Shown: positions 18,130-27,538 of the stretch, piece after piece
How the letters are laid out: each line of letters begins with the position of its first letter
How positions within the stretch are numbered: position 1 is the first letter of the stretch
NCBI GenBank assembly: GCA_028284445.1
Contig: JANQRS010000008.1
Location: 1 to 64,000 of the forward strand
Reading direction: 5' to 3'
Length of the DNA stretch: 64,000 bases
Origin: Calditrichia bacterium
GTDB lineage: Bacteria > Calditrichota > Calditrichia > RBG-13-44-9 > J075
The notes under the pieces: generated by a model
Database searches by the model: none
What the model was told of the DNA's origin: nothing
The model's input: only the letters and a program-made list of their open reading frames with translations
Made by a program: the position numbers and the translations under genes

Positions 18130-19520
18130 TGGCTGAAAAGATGCATTTCCCCGAAGATGTTCATGAAAAGTATCTCCTTGGCGAGTTGACCGACAAGGAA
18201 CGGCAGGCGTATGAGGATCACTTGAAAGACAGTCCTGAACGCCGTCGCGAGCTGGAAGCCGAGAAGCTATTGATCAGCAGCATCCGGGCTGCAGGGCGGG
18301 CCGATATGAAGGATGAAATTCGTCGTCAGGCGACGCAATTCAAGTCCCGTTCGGCAAGTGATATGCGTGACTGGACAATGATCATGAAAGTGGCCGCCGT
18401 ATTGTGCATTGCAGTGATTGCGCCGTACATGTACTATCTTTCCCAGGATCAATTTGAAATGCAGAATGCCTCTGTTGCCGAAGCGCCGACTCCGGCCATG
18501 GAAAAAGAAGCTGAGTTCAAAGCCGAAGGCGATCTAATGGCCGGTGGTTTGGCTGATGCCGCACCACCTTCCAGGCAGCAACCGGCGGCAAGTAAACCAG
18601 CAATTGAACGCGAACTCAATGAAGCGGTGGCAGGCCGTGCAAGCAGCGCCGAAAAGCGTATTAGAAGCAATGCCAGAACTCGCCCCGGTGAAGATCGCGC
18701 CGAAAACCTGGCAGCAGCCCCACCGGTGGATGCCGCTGAGCCGCGTCCATTGCGTGGGAAAACCGATGCGATCGATAAAGACCTCGCCAAGCCTGCCAAA
18801 GATGGCCTGCTTGCTGTTGAAGAGAGCGCCGAAGAAATAGCGGTGCTTGGTGAAGCGGCAAGTGATGATGTCAGCGATCTGCCCTATCAAGCAACCGGAT
18901 TGCGCAAGGCCGGTCCAAGCGCCGATCCAATACTTGGCAAAGCGAAAAAGAAGAAGCAGGAATTGGCTTTGGAATCGCAAATTGCCTCCAGCGCTGCTGA
19001 AGATAGTGAAGTCAGCGCCGGATCTGGCTGGGCAGCAAGCAATCTCGATTTGAATGATGAAAAAACGCGGGTGACCGAAGGCGTCTCCTATTTTTACTCG
19101 AATGAGCAACCGCCTGCATCCAGCCGTCGTCGCGACTACTCGCTACAACAGAATCAGATAAAATCGTACGATGAGCGATCCAGGGAAATTGCCGGCACTT
19201 TACGACATGTTTTTCAGGCAGGAGCGGCAGTTATTGGTATCACTTTTGAAGTGGCCGCGGGAGCGAGTAAATCTTACTCCAGGAGTCGTAAGTTGTTCAA
19301 CTTCCCCTTGCAGATCCTGGCTTTTACTACCCTGCGTGATAGCACTCGTCGCGAAATGCGCCTGGTTGTGCCCGAGGAGTTCATGAAGTTGAATCCTCAA
19401 AATATGGTGGTTACACTTCGCGGTGCAAATGATCTCGAACTACGCATCAACGAGGAAGTTGTTTATGATGTTAATGTTGAGTCAGACTCATCCAGGGCGA
19501 TCCTGCGAAAGAGAGAGTAG
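18129..19520 (+). CDS. Probable membrane anti-sigma factor
   Basis: A 463-residue protein. The N-terminal 75 residues resemble the helical anti-sigma domain (HEKYLLGELTDKERQAYEDH) but lack the HxxxCxxC zinc site. One transmembrane helix follows (residues about 81-100: IMKVAAVLCIAVIAPYMYYL). A long low-complexity Ala/Glu/Pro-rich stretch (about 105-310) comes next, then a compact C-terminal beta-rich domain (about 345-460), presumably periplasmic. Translation is coupled to the ECF sigma gene by a TAATG overlap, which is the main reason for the call. The C-terminal domain was not recognised and may be the signal-sensing part. Confidence 0.75.
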   Translation: MAEKMHFPEDVHEKYLLGELTDKERQAYEDHLKDSPERRRELEAEKLLISSIRAAGRADMKDEIRRQATQFKSRSASDMRDWTMIMKVAAVLCIAVIAPYMYYLSQDQFEMQNASVAEAPTPAMEKEAEFKAEGDLMAGGLADAAPPSRQQPAASKPAIERELNEAVAGRASSAEKRIRSNARTRPGEDRAENLAAAPPVDAAEPRPLRGKTDAIDKDLAKPAKDGLLAVEESAEEIAVLGEAASDDVSDLPYQATGLRKAGPSADPILGKAKKKKQELALESQIASSAAEDSEVSAGSGWAASNLDLNDEKTRVTEGVSYFYSNEQPPASSRRRDYSLQQNQIKSYDERSREIAGTLRHVFQAGAAVIGITFEVAAGASKSYSRSRKLFNFPLQILAFTTLRDSTRREMRLVVPEEFMKLNPQNMVVTLRGANDLELRINEEVVYDVNVESDSSRAILRKRE

Positions 19521-19617
19521 CGGTTTTGCAAGCCAGCCTACAATTTCTTAGCGACTATTTGATAGATTAATCCCGATTGGCTAATTTGACTTCTCAAATG
19601 TTGACGAACGGGTATAC

Positions 19618-20997
19618 ATGATCTTGGCTCACCAGCGTTTTCTTCTTTACACATCCCTTTTGGTTTTCAGCATCATCAGCTTTCCGGTGGCACAGGATGT
19701 TCATATGCCAACCGATGCAGCTATCTTAAAAAAGATGCAGGAACTGGCCGATGACGACCGCAAGGTGCAAAGTCAGGCCGCTGAATGGCTGGGCGAATTG
19801 GAGGACATATCGGTTTTGCCGCCGCTGCTGGACGTTATGCAGATTTTACCGTTCCCGCGAAAATTTGATGAAGTGCTGCGCAGAGCAAGTGGCCAAAAGA
19901 TCTATCACAGCTGGCCACGCTGGGTGGAATGGTTTGGTAAGCAGGATTTTGAGCCTCATCCCGCTTACAAGGAATTTAAACGCTATCTCTTCGGGAATAT
20001 TGATCCGGAATTCGTGCGCTTTTTTGACCTTCAGCATCCCGGCGAAATTCGCTGGGACGAAGTCGTTTGGGGTGGTGTCAAAAAGGACGGTATTCCCAGT
20101 CTGGACAATCCCAATATGATCTCGGTTGACGAAGCTTTCTATTTGAAAGATAAAGATGAAATTTTTGGTTTAGTGGTAGATGGCGTAGCCCATGCATACC
20201 CTCTGAAGATTCTCAACTGGCATGAAATGGTAAACACGGTTATTGGCCAAACCCCGGTAACGCTGGTTTATTGCACGCTTTGCGGCTCGGCAATTCCCTA
20301 TGTCGGCAAGTTGGGTGAAAAGCACGTGTTGACTTTTGGTACCTCCGGACTCTTGTATCGCAGCAACAAATTGATGTATGATCGCAAAACGCGCTCGCTC
20401 TGGTCTGCGCTTTATGGTCGACCGGTGATTGGACCATTGGTGGGGCGTGGTATCAAGCTGGAGCATCTGCCGGTGGTGCGCATGCGCTGGGGCGATTGGA
20501 AAATGCAGCATCCAGCCACTCAGGTACTGGATGTTCATACCGGCCACGATCGCAATTATAATCGTAACTCGCATTATGAAGCCTACTTCCGAAGTGATCG
20601 CACCATGTTTCCGATTGCCTGGCGTAATAAGCAGATTAAGGCCAAAGAGTGGATCTATGGCCTGCAGGTGGATAGCTTGATTCGCGCCTACCCCCTAAAG
20701 CGCCTCAAAAATCGGCCGGTAGTGAATGATGTCATCGGCAAACAGCCGATTGTGCTCTTATCGAACAGCAAAGAGTATACGGTTCGCGTCTATCAAAGCG
20801 ACGATATCGAGTTCTCTGCCATCAATGAGAGCGGTGCATTAGTCGATATTGCCGGTAAACATTGGCAAATTACTGAAGAAGCCCTCGTAGAAATGGAAGG
20901 TGATCGCCGTCTGATACGCTTGCCCGGTCATTTGGCCTTCTGGTTTGGCTGGTATGCATTCTACCCGGAGACTGAAGTCTGGGATGTTGTTGAATGA
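19618..20997 (+). CDS. Exported DUF3179 protein with HEAT-like N-terminus
   Basis: A 459-residue protein with a signal peptide (residues 1-26), a short HEAT-like segment (MQELADDDRKVQSQAAEWLG) and a DUF3179 domain from about residue 145. The diagnostic motif is VYCTLCGSAIPY with Cys219 and Cys222, plus HAYPLKILNWHEMVN and LWSALYGRPVIGP. The CxxC pair and nearby histidines suggest metal or redox chemistry, but the family's function is not established. It follows the anti-sigma gene by 97 bases on the same strand and could belong to that regulon. ATG 19618 lacks a strong ribosome site. Confidence 0.85.
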   Translation: MILAHQRFLLYTSLLVFSIISFPVAQDVHMPTDAAILKKMQELADDDRKVQSQAAEWLGELEDISVLPPLLDVMQILPFPRKFDEVLRRASGQKIYHSWPRWVEWFGKQDFEPHPAYKEFKRYLFGNIDPEFVRFFDLQHPGEIRWDEVVWGGVKKDGIPSLDNPNMISVDEAFYLKDKDEIFGLVVDGVAHAYPLKILNWHEMVNTVIGQTPVTLVYCTLCGSAIPYVGKLGEKHVLTFGTSGLLYRSNKLMYDRKTRSLWSALYGRPVIGPLVGRGIKLEHLPVVRMRWGDWKMQHPATQVLDVHTGHDRNYNRNSHYEAYFRSDRTMFPIAWRNKQIKAKEWIYGLQVDSLIRAYPLKRLKNRPVVNDVIGKQPIVLLSNSKEYTVRVYQSDDIEFSAINESGALVDIAGKHWQITEEALVEMEGDRRLIRLPGHLAFWFGWYAFYPETEVWDVVE

Positions 20998-21089
20998 CAA
21001 TGAAGAATGATAATTGAAAATTATTGGGCATTTTTTGCCAACTGCTTACCGCCTGTCGTATTCTTCAGTTTTCAATCTTTATTTTTCAC

Positions 21090-21148
21090 TCCCCCAGGTA
21101 GAAAAGAAACCCGGGGCTGTGCTCTTTAACGGCTACGCCGTATTCTTC
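21090..21148. repeat. Interspersed two-hairpin element, copy 2 (family iii)
   Basis: Core CCAGGTAGAAAAGAAACCCG plus GGGCT, followed by the palindrome ACGGCTACGCCGT. It sits in the 271-base gap 20998-21268. That gap also carries several copies of AATTGAAAATT or TTCAATTTTCAATC and holds no gene besides the ribosome site of the next one. Confidence 0.85.
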
Positions 21149-21268
21149 AATTTTCAATCTTCCATCTTCATTTCTCCCTCCAATTGAAAATTTATCGATA
21201 AAAAGATTTCATAATGCTCTCTGTTGTTCCTGAGGGTAAGTACAGGAATAGTACAACAGGAGATAGGT

Positions 21269-21715
21269 ATGAACCTCATCGAGTTTGGCAAGATTGTGAA
21301 TGAGAAGAGAGACAGTCGAATAATTGCCACACTAACCTGCCGAAACCAACGGATACTGCTGATTGATCAAGAGGGACGCACTTACAACAAAGTGCTCTTT
21401 GCGAATGCGATTGTGATGGACGATGGTAGCGCGAACGGCTTTTTATGGCTAAGTGGTCAGGGCAAAATTGACACGGTTAATTTCGATTCCGGTCAACCAT
21501 CCACTGCGCGTGATCAGTTCGATTACGACATGGCTGGATCTTTGATGACTCACCATGACGAAGGGCGCATCACCATTGGCTGGGGAAATGCGCGTGTCCT
21601 TCGGATTTCCTCTCAGAACATGCGACATGATATTATTAGCTGGGAATTGGATATTGCCGGCAAAACCATGAATTTTGAATCTACAGGCGATTTGTGGACT
21701 CCGGGAAGGGAGTGA
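21269..21715 (+). CDS. Unknown protein, 148 aa
   Basis: A 148-residue soluble protein without signal peptide, membrane helix or recognised motif. The predicted structure is mixed beta with a Gly-rich middle (NGFLWLSGQGKID). ATG 21269 has a strong ribosome site (AGGAGATAGG); an in-frame upstream ATG at 21224 lacks one. A terminator at 21821-21847 follows, separating it from the CHAT/TIR operon, so it is probably a single-gene transcript. Confidence 0.55.
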   Translation: MNLIEFGKIVNEKRDSRIIATLTCRNQRILLIDQEGRTYNKVLFANAIVMDDGSANGFLWLSGQGKIDTVNFDSGQPSTARDQFDYDMAGSLMTHHDEGRITIGWGNARVLRISSQNMRHDIISWELDIAGKTMNFESTGDLWTPGRE

Positions 21716-21733
21716 GCTAAAGTTATTAAATTC

Positions 21734-21760
21734 AGTCACTTTAGTCACTTTAGTCACTTT
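21734..21760. repeat. 9-bp tandem repeat (AGTCACTTT)3
   Basis: Three perfect copies of AGTCACTTT between the unknown 148-residue gene and its terminator. The 319-base gap 21716-22034 otherwise holds that terminator, a weak promoter-like region and a candidate leader ORF. Confidence 0.95.
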
Positions 21761-21820
21761 AGCCAATTTGAAAATTTAGAGGAGGGTTTCCCGCGATGGA
21801 TCGATTGGGAGACCTGTTAT

Positions 21821-21847
21821 AAGGCACTCGGGATGGGTGCCTTTTTT
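21821..21847 (+). terminator. Intrinsic terminator upstream of the CHAT/TIR operon
   Basis: Stem AAGGCAC / GTGCCTT with a nine-base loop, followed by a run of T on the plus strand (CTTTTTTATTTT). It is well placed to end the transcript of the 148-residue gene. Confidence 0.8.
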
Positions 21848-21942
21848 ATTTTGGGTGTTTTGGGCATTTCCCACCATTATGCTATCTTTACATATAGGCT
21901 CTTATATCGTTTTCATTGGCTAAACAACGGGAGGATTGAGCA

Positions 21943-22008
21943 ATGCGGCAATTGCTGCGCAAAATGTGTTCGTCCATTACTCCCTTCTACATTCGACAGA
22001 CTCACTAA
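21943..22008 (+). CDS. Candidate 21-aa leader ORF upstream of the CHAT-TIR-AAA gene
   Basis: ATG 21943 lies eight bases after a near-perfect ribosome site (GGGAGG). It opens a 21-codon frame (MRQLLRKMCSSITPFYIRQTH) that stops at 22006, 26 bases before the proposed ATG of the main gene. It is in a different frame from the main protein. It may be a regulatory leader peptide or set up translational coupling. Alternatively the main protein starts at the in-frame TTG 21936, but that codon sits directly against the ribosome site and is a poor start. Confidence 0.4.
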   Translation: MRQLLRKMCSSITPFYIRQTH

Positions 22009-22034
22009 ATTCATACAGGCAAGGCAATTTTGCA

Positions 22035-24233
22035 ATGACAGATTCTGCTGACACGCAATGGAAGGTATTGGTGTTGCCGGCAAATCCTGCAGATATATCG
22101 CATGATGCGCTGCAAGCTGAAGTTGATAAGATCCGCAGCGGTATGGCCACTGGCGATAAAGCGCTGGAATTCCTGGTACCGGACATGCCGGAAATGTCCG
22201 TGGCCAATCTGGAAGAACTGCTTTTAAGGGAAAAGCCGCAGATTTTGCATTTCTCAGGAATTGGTCAAGCTGCTGAAGATACATCGCGCCGCATCACCAT
22301 GGATTATCATGATGAAGCATCAGGTATATATTTGGCGAACGAAGGTAAGCAACTGGCTGAGAATGCCGAGCTGGGCGCATTCTTTTCCCGTCTCGGAAAT
22401 GCTGGTTTAAGCCTGGAATGTCTTTTCCTAAGTGCTTGTCACGTTGCTGAACAGGCATATGCCATCCTCGGCCCAATACCGCTGATTATAGGAACTCCTT
22501 CAACAATTTCGACCAGCGGAGCGATAAAGTTTGCCAAACTGGTCTATAGTTCATTGAATAGCGGTAAAGCGTATCGTGATGCCTTTCAGTATGCCCGGGT
22601 CTTCATCCAGTCGCCGCACTTGACCAAACGTGTGCCGACCTTCTTTTTGACGCGTAGCGCAGGGGCGGAGCAGGTAACCGTAGCGAGAACCAGCGCCAGG
22701 GCCAGGCTTTACATAAGCTATATGCGTGATGAACCGTCTGATGCACAACTTGCTAGCAGTCTCTTTAGCTATTTTCAACAAGCGGGATATACCGTGCTCA
22801 ATGCGCAGCCCAGCAATTCCCTGGAGCCGGATTGGGCAAAACGCATTGATGGCGATATTCAGCAGGCTGACTTTATCATCGCATTGCTTTCCGAGAAATC
22901 TGTCAAGAGCGAAATGGTGCAGGAAGAGGTGAAAATTGCCCATCGCACCGGCGAATCTGCCAGCGGCAGACCGGCAATTTTGCCGGTGAAGCTGGACAAC
23001 ACCGTGCGCTACGTGTATCCGCTGGATAAATACCTTGCCCACCTTAGTTGGGCAGCCTGGACGCCTGGTGGAGATGTTGCCTCGCTTGGCGATATTCTTG
23101 TTCAGGCAATAAATGATGGGGCATTGCCATTTTCCCGCAGTCAGGAAGAGCACCTGCAGTCGTCATTTGTTAATATTGACCCGGCACCGCCGGTGAGAAC
23201 ATTTCCGCCTGAGGTGCCCGGCGGCGCGATGCTGGTTGATTCTCCATACTATGTAGAACGCGAGTCTGACACTGCAACAATGCGCATTGTGGAGCAGGAA
23301 ACAGCAACCATCAATCTCCGTCAAGGGGTCACTATCCACATCAAGGCGCCTCGTCAGATGGGGAAAAGTTCTTTACTGCGACGGGTGGTTGCGCGCGCCA
23401 GTCATTGGGGAAAGAAAACCGTTTTTATGGATTTCCAGCAGTTCGGACCGCGGGTTCTTGAAGATGCGGAGACCTTCTATTATCAGTTTTGTGCCTGGCT
23501 GACCGATGAACTGGATCTGGATGACCGGCTGGACGAGTTTTGGAATCCCCGACGTGGCTTAAATCAGCGCTGCACCCGCTATCTGCAAAAATATGTATTG
23601 AAAGAAATCGGCGGACCTCTATTGTTAGCCATAGATGAGGCAGATGCGCTTCTCGGATGTGATTTTACTTCCGATTTTTTTGGCATGTTGAGAAGCTGGC
23701 ACAATAACCGTGATCGATTGCCATGGAAGCATCTCGACCTCCTGCTGGTTATTTCAACAGCACCCTATCTGTTGATTGAGAATAAAAACCAATCGCCCTT
23801 TAACGTTGGCGAGACTATAGAGCTGAGAGATTTTAACCTGCAGGAATTGGAGAATTTGAATCAGCGTTATGGGCAGATCTTTCAAGCGCAAGAGCTAAAC
23901 GAACTACATGAACTATTAAGCGGGCAGCCGTACCTAACGCGGAAAGCGTTCTACCTGGTGAGTGAGGGCCGGGTTAGTACCGCCGAACTCTTTAGTCAGC
24001 GTCGTCCTGAGGAAGGACCTTTTGCTGATCACCTTAGATATCATTATTACCGGATACACAATCATTCGGCGCTGATGGGGGCAATGGAGCAAATTATTTT
24101 GCACAACAAATGTGATGATACTGACTTGTTTTTCCGCTTGCGGGCGGCAGGTCTTGTAAAACGGGATGCCAATAACAAGGTGGTGCCGCGCTGCCGGCTC
24201 TACGAATACTATTTCAGCGATCGTCTCAAATGA
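22035..24233 (+). CDS. CHAT-like (degenerate) - TIR - AAA-like ATPase protein
   Basis: A 732-residue cytoplasmic protein. Residues 1-210 resemble a CHAT caspase-like domain: QILHFSGIG at 69-77 (the family's GHG histidine is Ile76; His72 remains) and LFLSACHV with Cys135. Residues 221-345 are a TIR domain (ARLYISYMRD start, ADFIIALLSEKS, Glu297/Glu298 in VQEEVKIA at the usual catalytic glutamate). Residues about 401-690 are an AAA_35-type ATPase with P-loop APRQMGKSSLL (Lys444) and Walker B LLLAIDEADAL. ATG 22035 is chosen with AAGG ten bases upstream. Its stop overlaps the next ATG (ATGA). NAD-consuming or signalling activity of the TIR is inferred. The layout is that of defence/conflict-type NTPases. 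Confidence 0.85.
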   Translation: MTDSADTQWKVLVLPANPADISHDALQAEVDKIRSGMATGDKALEFLVPDMPEMSVANLEELLLREKPQILHFSGIGQAAEDTSRRITMDYHDEASGIYLANEGKQLAENAELGAFFSRLGNAGLSLECLFLSACHVAEQAYAILGPIPLIIGTPSTISTSGAIKFAKLVYSSLNSGKAYRDAFQYARVFIQSPHLTKRVPTFFLTRSAGAEQVTVARTSARARLYISYMRDEPSDAQLASSLFSYFQQAGYTVLNAQPSNSLEPDWAKRIDGDIQQADFIIALLSEKSVKSEMVQEEVKIAHRTGESASGRPAILPVKLDNTVRYVYPLDKYLAHLSWAAWTPGGDVASLGDILVQAINDGALPFSRSQEEHLQSSFVNIDPAPPVRTFPPEVPGGAMLVDSPYYVERESDTATMRIVEQETATINLRQGVTIHIKAPRQMGKSSLLRRVVARASHWGKKTVFMDFQQFGPRVLEDAETFYYQFCAWLTDELDLDDRLDEFWNPRRGLNQRCTRYLQKYVLKEIGGPLLLAIDEADALLGCDFTSDFFGMLRSWHNNRDRLPWKHLDLLLVISTAPYLLIENKNQSPFNVGETIELRDFNLQELENLNQRYGQIFQAQELNELHELLSGQPYLTRKAFYLVSEGRVSTAELFSQRRPEEGPFADHLRYHYYRIHNHSALMGAMEQIILHNKCDDTDLFFRLRAAGLVKRDANNKVVPRCRLYEYYFSDRLK

Positions 24234-26974
24234 CACAAAAGAACATCTACACACTCGGTGGCACTGTCCAGGCTGGAACCGGTATCTACCTGGCTCGTGA
24301 AGCAGATGACACCCTTTTGGAACTTTGCAGAAATGGCGAGTTCGCTTATATCCTCATTGCCCGTCAAATGGGGAAATCCAGCTTGATGATGCGCACGGCA
24401 GAACGCCTCGGCTCTGAAGGTGTCGCTACAGTCAAAATTGATTTGTCCAGCCTCGGTACTCGCATTACCCAGGAGCAATGGTACATGGATGTCGTTGGGT
24501 GCATCGAAGATGAATTGGACCTCAATAGTGATGCCGAGCAATGGTGGGATGAGCAGGAGCGGGGTGGCCTAAGCAAGCGATTTATGCGCTTCCTGGAAGA
24601 GGTTGTGCTCAAGGAATTAGACTCCCGGCTGGTGATTTTCATCGACGAAGTGGATACCGCCATGGGATTGGATTTCGCTGATGATTTCTTCGTCGCCTTG
24701 CGGGCGATGCACAATTCCCGTGCAGATATACCAGTATTGAGTCGTTTGTCATTTGTATTGATCGGGGTTGCTACGCCCGGGGATCTTATCAAGGACCGTC
24801 AGAGAACCCCGTTTAATATCGGGAAGCGACTGGACCTGAACGACTTTACCGAGTCCGAAGCGATGCCTTTTGCCGACGGATTGGGACTGGATATTGAAAC
24901 ATCCCGGGAGGTTCTGGGCTGGATTCTCGAATGGACCAACGGGCATCCTTATCTTACCCAAAAGCTCTGTCGTGAAGTCTCTTTGGCTGATCCGCCGGTG
25001 AGAGGAAAGAGCGATGTTGATCGCATCGTTCACGCTACCTTCTTTGATGCCGGCAGCGGCACGGACAGCAATTTGCAGTTTGTCAGCGATATGCTTTTGA
25101 ATCCCGATCCTGAACGTTATGACAAGCTGGAGATCCTTTCTGCGTACCGTGATATTCTCCGTCAGCGCAAACCGCCGGTAGACGGTGAGCAGCAGCCCGA
25201 AGTTACCTATCTGAAGCTAGCAGGGGTAGTCAAGCGCAGCGGCAAAGAACTGGTTGTCCGCAATCAACTTTACCGGGAGATGTTCGATCATGCCTGGATT
25301 CGCGAGCATTGGCCGGTTCACTGGATTAAGACGGTTCCCAAGCCAGTATGGGCGTTGGTTGCGTCGCTTGTGCTGGTTGCTGTGTTGAGCTTCCTGTACG
25401 CAAATGCGCAGATTGATATTGCCCGTACGGAAAAAATCAGCTCAGAGCGAGATCGCCTGGCGCGCCTGGAAGCGGATAGCTTACGCCAGATTGCGGAAGA
25501 TGAAAGGCGGCGGGCTATCGAAGCAGCAGAATTAGCGAAGGCAAATGAATCGCGGGCCAATCAGGCGGCTGCTTTAGCGACCATGGCGCGTGATGAAGCA
25601 GAGCGCTTACGCATTACCGCTGAATACCAGGCCCGGCAGACGAAAATCAGTAAGGAAAATGCAGAACAGCAGGCTGCCAAGGCAGACTCGGCGCGCAAAA
25701 TTGCCGAGGATCGCCGTCAGGTTGTTGAACGCTTTAGCCGAATCGCATTGGCTCGTTTACTCACCAATGAAGCGCAGCTGCGTAACCAGGCTGGAAATGA
25801 TACGCTGGCAGTATTGTTAGCTGCCGAGGCCTGGCGCCTGAATGCTGAAAATGACGGATTGCTGGAGAATGAGGTCTACAATGCGCTCAGACAGACGCTA
25901 AATGTCCCGGCTTTTGCTTTCGCCGGCGGACCGACGGTTTTGGAAAATGGCTCCCAATGGATTCGCAAAGTCAAATTTCACCCGTCGCAGGAAATTTTGG
26001 TGACGGCCGGAGACGATGCTGTGATTCGTATCTGGGATGCGGAAACCGGCGCCATCATGAAAGAGCTGGCTTTACACAGTCAGAGCGTCAAAGATCTGAT
26101 TTTTGTCGGCAACGGCGATCATTTGCTGTCTGCCGGAAATGATGGCCAAATAATCTATTGGCAGGACTACCTGGAAATTGCGGCTGTTGGCCGGGTAATG
26201 GTCCAAAAATCAGAGCGTATTAACGCGATGGTTGCAGATGATCAATTGAATCGCCTTGTATGGTTGGATGATCTTGGCCGTGCAACCGTTGCGACCATTC
26301 GCTCCGGCGGTGTAGACAGCGAATATGTCGTTTATGGTGCCGGAGAACTTAACGCACTTGCCCTGCATCCTACAGAGAATCAATTGATCACAGCAGATAT
26401 TGCCGGTAAAATAGATTTCTGGGCCTTTGAAAACGGAGGAATGCAGCATCTGCGTTCATTGAATCATTTTGATCAGGTGAACAGTCTTGCGATATCATCC
26501 GATGGCCATTTTCTGCTTTCCGGCGGATATGATAAGCGTATATTGCGCTGGAATTTACGTGATTTGCAGCAAGCGCCAACCGAATTGCTCGGGCATCGCT
26601 CCGCTATCAGCGATCTGGCGCTCTCCGCCAACGACCGCTATCTCGCTTCAGCCAGCACTGATCGCACAGTCCGGTTGTGGGATCTCGAAAACCTGCGTCA
26701 GCATCCCGTCGTTCTTGAAGAACATACCGCAAAAATATGGTCACTGGACCTCAGTCCCGATGGCCGTCGTCTTATATCCGGAGCAGCTGATCGTCGCAGC
26801 TTGCTCTGGACCCTGCCTTCCGCCGAGTTGCGCGATAGAGTATGCCGCAGCGTGCAACGAAATCTGACTTCGGAAGAGTGGGAGCAATATATCGGAGAAA
26901 CCGTCCTATATAATCCTACATGTGCCGGTTCCGCGGCTTCGATGGAGGGTAAGTTCTCGACATCCGGCAGATAA
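24230..26974 (+). CDS. AAA-like ATPase with membrane helix, coiled coil and WD40 propeller
   Basis: A 914-residue protein. An N-terminal AAA_35-like ATPase (about 5-350; P-loop IARQMGKSSLM with Lys49, Walker B LVIFIDEVDTA) is homologous to the ATPase of the upstream gene product. A helix follows (about 369-392, PVWALVASLVLVAVLSFLYA), then a long Ala/Glu/Arg coiled coil (about 398-510) and a C-terminal WD40 propeller (about 566-867, with WD units such as IRIWDAETG and VRLWDLENL). One helix and no signal peptide predict a cytoplasmic ATPase and an extracytoplasmic coiled coil plus propeller. Start and upstream stop overlap (ATGA). A sensor role for the WD40 part is inferred. Confidence 0.88.
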   Translation: MTQKNIYTLGGTVQAGTGIYLAREADDTLLELCRNGEFAYILIARQMGKSSLMMRTAERLGSEGVATVKIDLSSLGTRITQEQWYMDVVGCIEDELDLNSDAEQWWDEQERGGLSKRFMRFLEEVVLKELDSRLVIFIDEVDTAMGLDFADDFFVALRAMHNSRADIPVLSRLSFVLIGVATPGDLIKDRQRTPFNIGKRLDLNDFTESEAMPFADGLGLDIETSREVLGWILEWTNGHPYLTQKLCREVSLADPPVRGKSDVDRIVHATFFDAGSGTDSNLQFVSDMLLNPDPERYDKLEILSAYRDILRQRKPPVDGEQQPEVTYLKLAGVVKRSGKELVVRNQLYREMFDHAWIREHWPVHWIKTVPKPVWALVASLVLVAVLSFLYANAQIDIARTEKISSERDRLARLEADSLRQIAEDERRRAIEAAELAKANESRANQAAALATMARDEAERLRITAEYQARQTKISKENAEQQAAKADSARKIAEDRRQVVERFSRIALARLLTNEAQLRNQAGNDTLAVLLAAEAWRLNAENDGLLENEVYNALRQTLNVPAFAFAGGPTVLENGSQWIRKVKFHPSQEILVTAGDDAVIRIWDAETGAIMKELALHSQSVKDLIFVGNGDHLLSAGNDGQIIYWQDYLEIAAVGRVMVQKSERINAMVADDQLNRLVWLDDLGRATVATIRSGGVDSEYVVYGAGELNALALHPTENQLITADIAGKIDFWAFENGGMQHLRSLNHFDQVNSLAISSDGHFLLSGGYDKRILRWNLRDLQQAPTELLGHRSAISDLALSANDRYLASASTDRTVRLWDLENLRQHPVVLEEHTAKIWSLDLSPDGRRLISGAADRRSLLWTLPSAELRDRVCRSVQRNLTSEEWEQYIGETVLYNPTCAGSAASMEGKFSTSGR

Positions 26975-26997
26975 AAGATCACACAGGAGAGATGGTG

Positions 26998-27525
26998 ATG
27001 AACCAAATTTACTATCAATGGGGTATTAAACCGGGGATGAAGAGGATAGTAGTTTCTCTATTGATGCTGGCTGTCATGCCTTGTTTTGCCCAAACCAGCC
27101 AACAGTGTCAACAGCAGTTGACGGCTGCGCAGCGCGCGCATGCTGCTGAAGATTATCGCAGTGTTATCAGTTTACTCGATCCTTGCAAATCGAGTGTGGA
27201 TGACTTTTCTACTGCATCAAAAATACGCTTTTACGACTTGCTGGCTCGCGCCTACCTCATATTGGACTACCCCAATGAAGATGCCGAATTGCTCATCGAC
27301 AAGATTTTAGATATCGACGATCAATTTCAGCCGGATGCCTCGGAAAACAACAAATATGTTGAGATGGTGAAGTCAGCCAAAGACCTTCGACGGCAGTCAT
27401 CGCAAACGCGCCGCCGATATTTTCTAATCGCCGCCGGTGTCGCGGCTACCGGTCTGGGCTATGCGATTTACAGGGCAACGCAGGAAGATGAGACACCGAT
27501 TGGCGATCCTCCTGCCATTCCATAA
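26998..27525 (+). CDS. Small exported protein with TPR-like helices and C-terminal anchor, unknown
   Basis: A 175-residue protein. An N-terminal signal-like segment (KRIVVSLLMLAVMPCFAQ) is preceded by a 13-residue extension. Helical, TPR-like repeats follow (AAEDYRSVISLLDPC, then LLARAYLILDYPNEDA), and a C-terminal hydrophobic helix (RRRYFLIAAGVAATGLGYAI) leaves a short acidic tail. ATG 26998 fits the ribosome site AGGAGA; ATG 26992 is too close to it. It lies 23 bases after the AAA-WD40 gene and 13 before the giant propeller gene, so it is the third gene of the operon. It may link the membrane ATPase to the secreted partner, which is speculative. Confidence 0.7.
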   Translation: MNQIYYQWGIKPGMKRIVVSLLMLAVMPCFAQTSQQCQQQLTAAQRAHAAEDYRSVISLLDPCKSSVDDFSTASKIRFYDLLARAYLILDYPNEDAELLIDKILDIDDQFQPDASENNKYVEMVKSAKDLRRQSSQTRRRYFLIAAGVAATGLGYAIYRATQEDETPIGDPPAIP

Positions 27526-27538
27526 GAGGCTGATAAGC

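Noticed and set aside
27437..27538. Upstream in-frame extension of the giant propeller protein
   Set aside because: It lies inside the preceding gene, lacks a ribosome site, and ATG 27539 starts a clear signal peptide behind AAGAGG.
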